From: Acidobacterium capsulatum ATCC 51196
GTDB lineage: Bacteria; Acidobacteriota; Terriglobia; Terriglobales; Acidobacteriaceae
Assembly: GCF_000022565.1 (NCBI RefSeq)
Contig: NC_012483.1
Coordinates: forward strand, 3,348,001 to 3,412,000
Direction: 5' to 3'
DNA: 64,000 nt
This document shows, one piece after another, positions 35,301-51,447 of the stretch (position 1 is the stretch's first letter; the number at the start of each line of letters is the position of its first letter). The translations under genes and the position numbers were made by a program. The notes beneath the pieces are model-generated. The model had not been told where the DNA came from. It saw nothing but the letters and a program-made list of their open reading frames with translations, and did not search any database.

Positions 35301-35489
35301 ATGCGATTTGAGGGCGCTCAGCGGAAGGTGGTTGCGCTCCTCGGTCTGGGGCTGCTGGCAGGGTTGGCGTGGTTCACCCTGGATGCGGGCAAGGTGCGGG
35401 ATATTGTCTGCATCATTCTCGGAAGTTTTGCCTTCCGGATTCTGTTGACGAGGAAGCCTCGGACAGAGTCTTCGGAAGAGGTTTTGTAA
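35301..35489 (+). CDS. Small membrane protein wedged between tRNA genes
   Basis: This 62-residue frame encodes MRFEGAQRKVVALLGLGLLAGLAWFTLD, then a second hydrophobic helix (VRDIVCIILGSFAFRILL) and a charged tail (TRKPRTESSEEVL). It starts 48 bases after tRNA-Tyr and its stop is two bases before the next tRNA-Thr. GGAAG lies about ten bases before the ATG. Two clear helices with positive-inside flanks support a real protein. It would be translated from a tRNA-containing transcript. Confidence 0.55.
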   Translation: MRFEGAQRKVVALLGLGLLAGLAWFTLDAGKVRDIVCIILGSFAFRILLTRKPRTESSEEVL

Positions 35490-35491
35490 GG

Positions 35492-35567
<76 letters not shown>

Positions 35568-35572
35568 GAGAT

Positions 35573-35676
35573 TCAGCTTTTAGCTCTTAGCTTCTAGCTG
35601 TCAGCCTGGCCTGCGCGATGTGGAGCTTCTTCGGCGCTGGTTCAGAGCTAAAAGCTAAAAGCTGAGGGCTAACGGC
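35573..35676. repeat. AGCT-heptad inverted element, copy A (tRNA-Thr / tRNA-Gly)
   Basis: The left arm (35573-35605) is a run of about 7-base units of the form TTTTAGCT/CTTAGCT/TCTAGCT. The right arm (35645-35676) runs as AGCTAAA/AGCTAAA/AGCTGAG. The arms are roughly complementary, and 39 unrelated bases lie between. The first of five such elements in this cluster. Confidence 0.8.
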
Positions 35677-35687
35677 TTTGTTGCAGG

Positions 35688-35762
35688 GCGGGAGTAACTC
35701 AGTGGTAGAGTCACAGCCTTCCAAGCTGTTGGTCGCGGGTTCGATTCCCGTCTCCCGCTCCA
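35688..35762 (+). tRNA. tRNA-Gly (anticodon TCC)
   Basis: Acceptor GCGGGAG / CTCCCGC, D-arm with CTCAGTGGTAGAG, anticodon loop CTTCCAA, T-loop TTCGATTC, encoded CCA. Confidence 0.97.
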
Positions 35763-35796
35763 AACGTTAGAAGGCGCAGGTAAGGGCAAGAGAACG

Positions 35797-36105
35797 ATGT
35801 TCGAGCAAGCAGTACTTCCCGTTCAGAATGAGCAGATCTTCTCGAAGGTTGCCGGGGCGATCGATGTTGCCTTCTCGCCGGCCAAGGTGGAAGGCTTTAT
35901 CCGCAGCGTGAAGCGGTCGGGCCTGCGGATTCGCCAGTATGAGGCTGTGTTGGCTCATGGGCTGCTTGGCAAGGAAACGCCGTCACTCTATGCCTCGCTC
36001 GGCGACTCGGATCGCGGCCAGGTGCGCGAGCATTATCTTCGCAGTCTGGAGCAGGTGGCTCCTGATCTGCGGCAGAAGTATCTGAAGGTTTACGCCTACT
36101 ACTGA
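35797..36105 (+). CDS. Small soluble protein of unknown function upstream of tuf
   Basis: The 102-residue helical product (MFEQAVLPVQNEQIFSKVAGAI) has a basic segment (FIRSVKRSGLRIRQYEAVL), HYLRSLEQVAPDLRQKY and a YAYY end. No signal peptide or membrane helix. It lies between tRNA-Gly (34 bases) and tuf (81 bases), on the same strand, in the place where this cluster usually has no protein gene. The family is not recognised; codon use and open frame length support a real gene. Confidence 0.7.
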   Translation: MFEQAVLPVQNEQIFSKVAGAIDVAFSPAKVEGFIRSVKRSGLRIRQYEAVLAHGLLGKETPSLYASLGDSDRGQVREHYLRSLEQVAPDLRQKYLKVYAYY

Positions 36106-36186
36106 GGCGAAAAAGTTGGCGGGGTTTTGCACGGTGGAAGCCCCGGAATCAAGTTCAAGCATTGCAATCCAGGAGATTGAGCAGAC

Positions 36187-37374
<1,188 letters not shown>

Positions 37375-37401
37375 GCGCAGGGTGGAACGAGACAGGGCAA
37401 G

Positions 37402-37427
37402 GCCCGGAGCTCCAAGGAGCTCCGGGC
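37402..37427. other. Strong hairpin between tuf and rpmG
   Basis: A perfect 12-bp stem (GCCCGGAGCTCC / GGAGCTCCGGGC) has only AA at the turn. It lacks a T tract, so it is more likely an attenuating, processing or mRNA-stabilising structure than a simple terminator; rpmG follows 80 bases later. Confidence 0.65.
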
Positions 37428-37507
37428 AGAGTTGCGAATGGCGGCTAAGGATATCCCGGAGACGGGATTCATTAGGAAAAAGCCGCCGATTCAGTTAGGA
37501 TTAAAAA

Positions 37508-37657
37508 ATGCGTGAAATTGTGACATTGCAGTGTGGGGAGTGCAAGGAGCGCAACTACACGACGACGAAGAACAAGAAGACGACCACGGGCCGTCTTGAG
37601 TTCTCGAAGTTCTGTAAGCGTTGCCGCAAGCACACCGACCATAAGGAAACGAAGTAG
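37508..37657 (+). CDS. rpmG: Ribosomal protein bL33 (zinc-binding form)
   Basis: The 49-residue product [20 protein letters not shown]... keeps two CXXC pairs (CGEC and CKRC), the zinc-ribbon (C+) form of bL33. Its position between tuf and the tRNA-Trp/secE genes is conserved in many bacteria. The start ATG at 37508 follows an A-rich stretch (AGGATTAAAAA) with AGGA as ribosome binding site. Confidence 0.95.
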   Translation: MREIVTLQCGECKERNYTTTKNKKTTTGRLEFSKFCKRCRKHTDHKETK

Positions 37658-37661
37658 AGAA

Positions 37662-37769
37662 GCAGCTTTTAGCTGCCAGCTATTAGCTTTTAGCGGAACC
37701 TGCCGCAGCCTTCGTGCTTTATGCTTGCGCGGTCGAGGCCTGAGGCTAAAAGCTAGCGGCTAACAGCTA
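37662..37769. repeat. AGCT-heptad inverted element, copy B (rpmG / tRNA-Trp)
   Basis: The left arm (37662-37695) has TTTTAGCT/GCCAGCT/ATTAGCT/TTTAGC units. The right arm (37741-37769) has GGCTAAA/AGCTAGC/GGCTAAC/AGCT units. The unique centre is 45 bases. It begins four bases after the rpmG stop and ends six bases before tRNA-Trp. Confidence 0.8.
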
Positions 37770-37775
37770 TCACAC

Positions 37776-37851
37776 AGGGGCGTAAGCTCAACGGTTAAAC
37801 TGTCGGTCTCCAAAACCGAACTTGGGGGTTCGAATCCCTCCGCCCCTGCCA
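37776..37851 (+). tRNA. tRNA-Trp (anticodon CCA)
   Basis: Acceptor AGGGGCG / CGCCCCT, anticodon loop CTCCAAA in a CGGT / ACCG stem, T-loop TTCGAATC, encoded CCA. Directly upstream of secE, as in many bacteria. Confidence 0.97.
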
Positions 37852-37925
37852 GTGTTTTTTCGAAGCAGTAGTTTTAGACAACAGGATTGCAGCGCCGCAC
37901 GCCAGGCGTTGCGGGAGCAGGGCAG

Positions 37926-38213
37926 ATGCCCGTAGCAGAGAAAGAGAAGAAGTCCATGGCCAAGGCAGCGGCGACCGTCAATGATGCAGCGCAGGTGGTG
38001 AAAACGGGAAATCCGTGGACGCGCAGCATGGAGTTTTTCAAAGACGTGCGCTCGGAGATGCGCAAGGTGGTGACGCCTTCGCGGGCTGAGGTGCAGTCGA
38101 CGACGCTGGTGGTGATTTTCTCGGTATTTCTGTTTTCGGCGTTTTTCTACGTGGTCGATTCCATTGTCGGGCGCGGGCTGCAGGCCCTGTTGCATGCGCT
38201 GGGCGGGCAGTAG
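37926..38213 (+). CDS. secE: Preprotein translocase subunit SecE
   Basis: Essential clamp of the SecYEG channel. The 95-residue single-span form starts at MPVAEKEKKSMAK. It has the amphipathic FFKDVRSEMRKVVTPSRAEV followed by one helix (TTLVVIFSVFLFSAFFYVV), the usual layout of non-enterobacterial SecE. A start at 37956 is also possible. It lies between tRNA-Trp and nusG. Confidence 0.95.
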   Translation: MPVAEKEKKSMAKAAATVNDAAQVVKTGNPWTRSMEFFKDVRSEMRKVVTPSRAEVQSTTLVVIFSVFLFSAFFYVVDSIVGRGLQALLHALGGQ

Positions 38214-38224
38214 AGAGGGATTTC

Positions 38225-38842
38225 ATGACAGAAGAGCTTCAGCCAAATACCGCCGCCGAGGACGAGGTTCCTGCCGCAGGCGGTCAGCTCGAGCCTCCCG
38301 CGAACGAGCAGTTCAAGTGGTATATCATCCACGCGTACTCGGGTTTTGAGCGCAAGGTCAAGGAATCGATCGAAGGGCGCGTGCAGGCGTTTGGTCTGCA
38401 GAACAAGATTGGCCGCGTGATGATTCCGACCGAGCCTGTGACGGAGATCGTCAACGGCAAGAAGCGCACCATTGAGCGGGTTTTTCTGCCGGGTTATGTG
38501 CTGGTCGAGATGGACCTCGACAATGACCTGTGGCACATCATCAAGGACACGCCGCGCGTCACGGGCTTTCTGGGTACCGGCGATAAGCCGGTGGCGCTCA
38601 GCGAGGCCGAGGTCAGCTCGATTCTCTTCCGGACAGATGTCTCGAAGGAGAAGCCGCGGCTCAAGATCAAGTTTGAGAAGAACGAGTCGGTGCGGATCAC
38701 CGAAGGGCCCTTTGCGAACTTCAATGGTGTTGTGGACGACATCAATGAGGACCGCGAGACACTCAAGGTTATGGTAACGATCTTCGGCCGGTCCACTCCG
38801 GTGGAACTGGAGTTCGCGAAAGTGGAGAAGATCGAAGAGTAG
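38225..38842 (+). CDS. nusG: Transcription termination/antitermination factor NusG
   Basis: Binds RNA polymerase clamp and links it to Rho or the ribosome. The 205-residue product has the NGN domain (KWYIIHAYSGFERKVKESI, RVFLPGYVLVEMDLD, VTGFLGTGDKPVALS) and the C-terminal KOW (GPFANFNGVVDDINEDRETLKVMV, FGRSTPVELEFAKVEKI). An acidic N-terminal extension of about 30 residues precedes the NGN domain. It is 11 bases downstream of secE. Confidence 0.97.
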   Translation: MTEELQPNTAAEDEVPAAGGQLEPPANEQFKWYIIHAYSGFERKVKESIEGRVQAFGLQNKIGRVMIPTEPVTEIVNGKKRTIERVFLPGYVLVEMDLDNDLWHIIKDTPRVTGFLGTGDKPVALSEAEVSSILFRTDVSKEKPRLKIKFEKNESVRITEGPFANFNGVVDDINEDRETLKVMVTIFGRSTPVELEFAKVEKIEE

Positions 38843-38843
38843 G

Positions 38844-39003
38844 TTTTTAGCTGCCAGCTTCTAGCTATTAGCTTTCAGCTGCAGTCGTTAGGATTCAAGG
38901 GCCTCTCAGCCCAGCCCGAATTGGAAATTGCGGCCTGTGAGGCGAAAGCAGTAGAAGCACCAGAAATTCAAGCTAAAGGCTAATAGCTAAAAGCTAGTAG
39001 CTG
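38844..39003. repeat. AGCT-heptad inverted element, copy C (nusG / rplK)
   Basis: The left arm (38844-38880) has TTTTAGCT/GCCAGCT/TCTAGCT/ATTAGCT/TTCAGCT units. The right arm (38971-39003) has AGCTAAA/GGCTAAT/AGCTAAA/AGCTAGT/AGCT units. The unique centre is 90 bases, the longest among the five. It begins within two bases of the nusG stop. Confidence 0.85.
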
Positions 39004-39019
39004 CATTTAAGGAAAAGCG

Positions 39020-39457
39020 ATGCCTCCGACAAAGAAGGTACAGACGTACGTCAAGCTCCAGATTGAAGCCGGCAAGGCCAACCCTGCGCCGCCGGTCGGC
39101 CCCGCGCTCGGTCAGGCGCAGGTCAACATCATGGAGTTCTGCAAGCAGTTCAATGCCCGCACGCAGAACAAGGAGATGGCCGGCCTGATCATTCCGGTCG
39201 TCATCACTGTGTATGTGGACCGCAGCTTCACCTTTATCACCAAGACGCCTCCGGCTGCGGTGCTGCTCAAGAAGGCAGCCGCTGTGGCGAAGGGTTCGGG
39301 TACGCCGAACAAGGCCAAGGTGGGCACGGTGACCGAAGCCCAGGTGCGTGAGATTGCGACCCAGAAGATGCCCGATCTGAACGCGGCCTCAGTGGAGACC
39401 GCGATCAAGAGCATCAAGGGCACCGCCCGCTCCATGGGCATCGACATCGTAGCGTAA
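39020..39457 (+). CDS. rplK: Ribosomal protein uL11
   Basis: Binds the GTPase-associated centre of 23S rRNA and is needed for RelA-type stringent activation. The 145-residue product has the classic start [37 protein letters not shown] and the C-terminal domain [14 protein letters not shown] and [12 protein letters not shown] (landmarks given in part). A hairpin terminator follows 13 bases later. Confidence 0.98.
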   Translation: MPPTKKVQTYVKLQIEAGKANPAPPVGPALGQAQVNIMEFCKQFNARTQNKEMAGLIIPVVITVYVDRSFTFITKTPPAAVLLKKAAAVAKGSGTPNKAKVGTVTEAQVREIATQKMPDLNAASVETAIKSIKGTARSMGIDIVA

Positions 39458-39469
39458 ATGCATCCAGAT

Positions 39470-39498
39470 GGCCTTCCGGCTTGCCGGGAGGCCTTTTT
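39470..39498 (+). terminator. Terminator or attenuator between rplK and rplA
   Basis: A 10-bp stem with one G-U pair (GGCCTTCCGG / CCGGGAGGCC) and a CTTG loop is followed by TTTTT. It lies inside an operon in which rplK and rplA are normally co-transcribed. Confidence 0.7.
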
Positions 39499-39596
39499 CT
39501 GTGGATAATCAGGAGACGTGCCCGTGAGATGATTGCGGGCCGAGAGACCACGGCCGGCAGGCAGCAGCGCCCGAGCGGTGGAAGACGAGAAGGTAT

Positions 39597-40307
39597 ATGT
39601 CGAAAAAAGTCAGCAAGAACGTCGCAAAGGCGCGCGCGGCTGTGGAGCCCCGCCCTTATACGTTGCAGGATGCAGTTCCTCTTCTGCAGCAGGTCAAGTT
39701 TGCCAAGTTTGATGAGACCGTCGATCTGACCATGCGTCTGGGCGTCGATCCTCGCCATGCGGACCAGATGGTGCGCGGCACGGTCGTTCTGCCCCACGGC
39801 CTCGGTAAGACCAAGAAGGTTGCCGTCATCACGACGGGCGACCGCCAGAAGGAAGCCGAAGCGGCTGGCGCCGAGATTGTGGGCGGCGAAGAGCTGGTTG
39901 AGAAGATTCAGAAGGAAAGCTGGACGGATTTTGATGCCCTGATCGCGACCCCGGACATGATGCGTTCGGTGGGCCGTCTAGGTAAGGTCCTCGGTCCCCG
40001 TGGCCTGATGCCGAATCCGAAGACCGGCACGGTGACCAACGATGTCGCCGCCGCGGTCAAGGAAATCAAGGCCGGTAAGATCGAGTACCGCACCGATAAG
40101 ACCGCGCTCGTGCACGTTCCGGTGGGCAAGCTGTCGTTCCCGGCTGAGAAGCTGATCGACAACGCGATGACGGTCATCACGAGCGTCGTTCGCGCGAAAC
40201 CTTCGGCGGCCAAGGGCAAGTACATCAAGGGCATTACGCTCAGCTCGACGATGGGCCCTGGCATTCCGCTCGATGGTTCGGTGGCGGACGCAGCGGCCAA
40301 GGCGTAA
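39597..40307 (+). CDS. rplA: Ribosomal protein uL1
   Basis: The 236-residue L1-stalk protein and operon repressor has [25 protein letters not shown] (read in part), [30 protein letters not shown] and the C-terminal [11 protein letters not shown]. In E. coli, L1 represses its own operon; whether that holds here is untested. It follows the rplK terminator by about 100 bases. Confidence 0.97.
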   Translation: MSKKVSKNVAKARAAVEPRPYTLQDAVPLLQQVKFAKFDETVDLTMRLGVDPRHADQMVRGTVVLPHGLGKTKKVAVITTGDRQKEAEAAGAEIVGGEELVEKIQKESWTDFDALIATPDMMRSVGRLGKVLGPRGLMPNPKTGTVTNDVAAAVKEIKAGKIEYRTDKTALVHVPVGKLSFPAEKLIDNAMTVITSVVRAKPSAAKGKYIKGITLSSTMGPGIPLDGSVADAAAKA

Positions 40308-40311
40308 GGGC

Positions 40312-40410
40312 AGCCCTTAGCTATTAGCTATTAGCTTTTAGCTGACGCGGCGGCGACTCAAAGATTGAACCGGCTCAGGCTAAAACCCGGGAGCTGAGAG
40401 CTAGAGGCTT
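40312..40410. repeat. AGCT-heptad inverted element, copy D (rplA / rplJ)
   Basis: The left arm (40312-40343) has CCTTAGCT/ATTAGCT/ATTAGCT/TTTAGCT units. The right arm (40377-40410) is the most degenerate of the set (AGGCTAAA..., GAGCTGAG/AGCTAGAGGCT). It fills the position where other bacteria carry the L10 leader that regulates rplJL. Confidence 0.75.
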
Positions 40411-40413
40411 ATT

Positions 40414-40959
40414 ATGGCATTGACGAAAGCACGTAAGGCGGAACGGATCGAGACGCTCGCGAAAGAGCTGGAGCACTCGACGAGCGCCATTATCGGTACC
40501 TTTGCAAAACTCACCGTGTCGCAGGACTTTGAGCTGCGCCAGAAGGTGCGGGCCGCCGGCGGCCGCTACCGCGTGGTGAAGAACAAGCTCGCGGCGCGCG
40601 CGTCGAAGGGCACGCAGATTGAGGCTGCCCTGCAGGGGCTCAAGGGAGTTTCCTCGGTGGCCTATACCAGCGGCGATCCGGTCGCGCTGGCGAAGGCGAT
40701 GGCCGACTGGGTGAAGGAGAACGCCGAGTTCACCTTCAAGCTGGGCATTGTCGACGGCAAGGTCATCACGGTTGAGGAAGTCGACCAGCTGGCCAAGATG
40801 CCGGGCAAGGAAGAGATTTTCTCGAAGCTGCTGTATCTCATCAACGCGCCGGCGCAGCGCCTGGCGACGGTGATGGCCGCCACGGGCCGCGATCTGGCTG
40901 TGGTGATCAATCAGGGCGTCGAGAAGGGCAAGTTTTCGGGCGAGCAGGCTTCGGCCTAG
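40414..40959 (+). CDS. rplJ: Ribosomal protein uL10
   Basis: Base of the L7/L12 stalk. The 181-residue product has the N-terminal rRNA-binding region (RYRVVKNKLAARASKGTQIE, SVAYTSGDPVALAKA) and a C-terminal helix that binds L12 dimers (RDLAVVINQGVEKGKF). The start follows copy D of the AGCT element by three bases, so the element lies over the ribosome binding region. Confidence 0.96.
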   Translation: MALTKARKAERIETLAKELEHSTSAIIGTFAKLTVSQDFELRQKVRAAGGRYRVVKNKLAARASKGTQIEAALQGLKGVSSVAYTSGDPVALAKAMADWVKENAEFTFKLGIVDGKVITVEEVDQLAKMPGKEEIFSKLLYLINAPAQRLATVMAATGRDLAVVINQGVEKGKFSGEQASA

Positions 40960-41103
40960 CGCTTAGAAGGTATCCGCCGCGAAGGGCGAATTTGAGGGGT
41001 GCTGGTCTGGGCACATCGGAAACCTCAAAGGAGCGAAGCGGCGACCGGGGTGGTCATCCTCCTCGGGCGGGACAACAAAATTTCGAAGTATTTGGAGAAC
41101 ATC

Positions 41104-41484
41104 ATGGCGGATTTGCAGCAGTTGGAAGATCAGATTGTCAGCCTGAGCCTGCTCGATGCGGCAGCTCTGGTTAAGAAGCTCGAAGAGCGCCTGGGCGTCT
41201 CGGCCGCGGCAGCAGCCCCGGTTGTGGTCGCGGGTGGCGCGGCGGGCGCGGGTGCTGCTGAGGCAGCAGCCGAGCAGACCGAGTTCACCGTCATCCTGAA
41301 GGATGCCGGCGCGAACAAGATCAACACCATCAAGGCCGTGCGCGAAGTCACCGCGCTGGGTCTGAAGGAAGCCAAGGATCTCGTCGACGGCGCTCCCAAG
41401 CCGCTGAAGGAGAACATCAGCAAGGAAGATGCCGAAGCCATCAAGAAGAAGTTCGATGGCGTGGCGACGATCGAGATCAAGTAA
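41104..41484 (+). CDS. rplL: Ribosomal protein bL12
   Basis: The 126-residue stalk protein has an N-terminal dimerisation region ([26 protein letters not shown]), an Ala/Gly-rich hinge, and a C-terminal factor-binding domain ([24 protein letters not shown] ... [18 protein letters not shown], in part). The start at 41104 has GGAG eight bases upstream; the frame is open upstream into the rplJ-rplL gap. Confidence 0.97.
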   Translation: MADLQQLEDQIVSLSLLDAAALVKKLEERLGVSAAAAAPVVVAGGAAGAGAAEAAAEQTEFTVILKDAGANKINTIKAVREVTALGLKEAKDLVDGAPKPLKENISKEDAEAIKKKFDGVATIEIK

Positions 41485-41508
41485 TTCGCCTTTGGTCAAG
41501 AAGGCAAC

Positions 41509-41537
41509 TTGCATGCCAAAGCGGAGGGCGCTATACT
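41509..41537 (+). promoter_or_regulatory. Candidate promoter for rpoBC inside the rplL terminator
   Basis: TTGCAT (41509-41514), a 17-base spacer and TATACT (41532-41537) give a good sigma-70-type promoter 24 bases after rplL. Its -10 box lies in the loop of the terminator hairpin at 41517-41562. If used, rpoB would have a leader of about 680 bases. Confidence 0.5.
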
Positions 41538-41571
41538 GTTTTAGTGCGCGCACTCCGCTTTGCATCTTTTT
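41517..41571 (+). terminator. Terminator/attenuator after rplL
   Basis: A 10-bp stem (CAAAGCGGAG / CTCCGCTTTG) plus an inner GC-rich helix (GGGCGC with GCGCGC) encloses a loop with TATACT and TTTTA. It is followed by CATCTTTTT. In E. coli an attenuator also lies between rplL and rpoB. Confidence 0.7.
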
Positions 41572-42223
41572 ATGAGCAGATGTTCGGGAGTGCGGCTATC
41601 TGCCCTCAACCTCTTTTAGTTCGCAGCCTTCTTTTGCCGGCATTTTCAGGGCCGGCACTTGCAGTCTGCGCTGGATAGGCGAAAGAGCGGGGCAATCAAG
41701 AGTCTCCGGCGCAGGCGGCCGGCGTAGGGTCAGATTTGGCGGCGAATCTGGTCATGCGAGCAAAAGATCAGCTGTGAGACGTTTAGGCGCGCAGTATTGA
41801 ATCGGCGGGAATCAGACATTCTGACTTTTTTTCGTGCACAAAGCGGTTGTGGCGCTCGCGGGAGCTATTGTCTCCGCGGGCCTTTTGCCGTTGTGCCGTC
41901 CTTCTTGTCCACCGGTTCGTCCTTTCCGTCTCTTCATTCCCACCGCTCCCAGTGGAAGATGCAGGGCTATCCGGCTTTGCGTTCCTTCCTCGCTTGCTCC
42001 CTCTGACGTCATCGGCGTCGGGGCGAGTTGTCTGAAGGATTTTTTCGGGGAGGGCGGTTTTCCTCTCCATCTGGCGATTGCATAGCGCCAGCGGTCACCA
42101 AAGCGGGGCAGTCCGTCGGCGAGGCGGGACGGCTCACGCGGAACAGTTGAGAAACAGGGGAAGCCCGCGAGACTCGGGTGGTGCTTCCTTCGCTCTCGCA
42201 ATTACGAGTCTTGAGGAGTGTGC
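41572..42223. other. Long gene-free leader between rplL and rpoB
   Basis: About 650 bases without a convincing gene on either strand; the open frames here have low-complexity composition and no homology. It contains a TGCCGGC / GCCGGCA hairpin at 41635-41657 and a GGAAGC...GCTTCC hairpin near 42158-42190, just before the rpoB ribosome binding site. GAGGAG precedes the rpoB ATG. A long structured rpoB leader is the simplest reading. Confidence 0.6.
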
Positions 42224-46714
<4,491 letters not shown>

Positions 46715-46717
46715 AAG

Positions 46718-46869
46718 CAGCTTTTAGCTGTCAGCTCTTAGCCTTTAGCTCGGAGCTGGCAGCAATAGCAGCGTGAATGAGTTTACGAGCGCGGCAGATG
46801 GATCGCCCGCTGCAATGAAACAAGTAGCAACCGCGGCTAAGAGCTAAAAGCTAATAGCTAACAGCTAGC
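46718..46869. repeat. AGCT-heptad inverted element, copy E (rpoB / rpoC)
   Basis: The left arm (46718-46763) has CTTTTAGCT/GTCAGCT/CTTAGCC/TTTAGCT/CGGAGCT units. The right arm (46835-46869) has GGCTAAG/AGCTAAA/AGCTAAT/AGCTAAC/AGCTAGC units. The complement of the left arm and the right arm share GGCTAAGAGCT exactly. The unique centre is about 70 bases. It starts four bases after the rpoB stop and ends just before the rpoC Shine-Dalgarno. Confidence 0.85.
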
Positions 46870-46885
46870 CGCAAGGAGGAACACC

Positions 46886-51079
<4,194 letters not shown>

Positions 51080-51121
51080 GGACTCGCCGTCCACGCAATC
51101 GCGCCTCACGGCGCAATTTGA

Positions 51122-51147
51122 AAAAGCCCAGCTTCGGCTGGGCTTTT
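51122..51147 (+). terminator. Terminator of the rpoBC transcript
   Basis: A perfect 11-bp AAAAGCCCAGC / GCTGGGCTTTT stem with a TTCG tetraloop is followed by CTTTTCCC. From 51148 to 51447 no further gene is seen. Confidence 0.92.
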
Positions 51148-51447
51148 CTTTTCCCGTTGCTGACGGTAATTTCCCCTCGAATTGCTATGCCGGAAGCCTG
51201 GTGCCCCCTTACCGGCAAAGGCGATAGAGATCCCGATTATCTCTCAGCCAAACGAAGCCGGGAGTTCCCAGGTCCGTCTGTTCGGACCTGGGAACCCGCA
51301 CTGCTTATGCTTTCACACCCTTCCGCATCCGCTCCGCTACAGCGCACAACTTGCCTGGAGACTGTCTGCTGCACTCCCGTGTACTCCGCAGTGTTCCCGT
51401 TCCTCTGGCATGATAGGAATGACCAGTCGCGTGGAGGCTTCATCCGC

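Noticed and set aside
41797-42085. Small genes between rplL and rpoB
   Set aside because: The open frames overlap each other on both strands, lack ribosome binding sites, and have unlikely composition.
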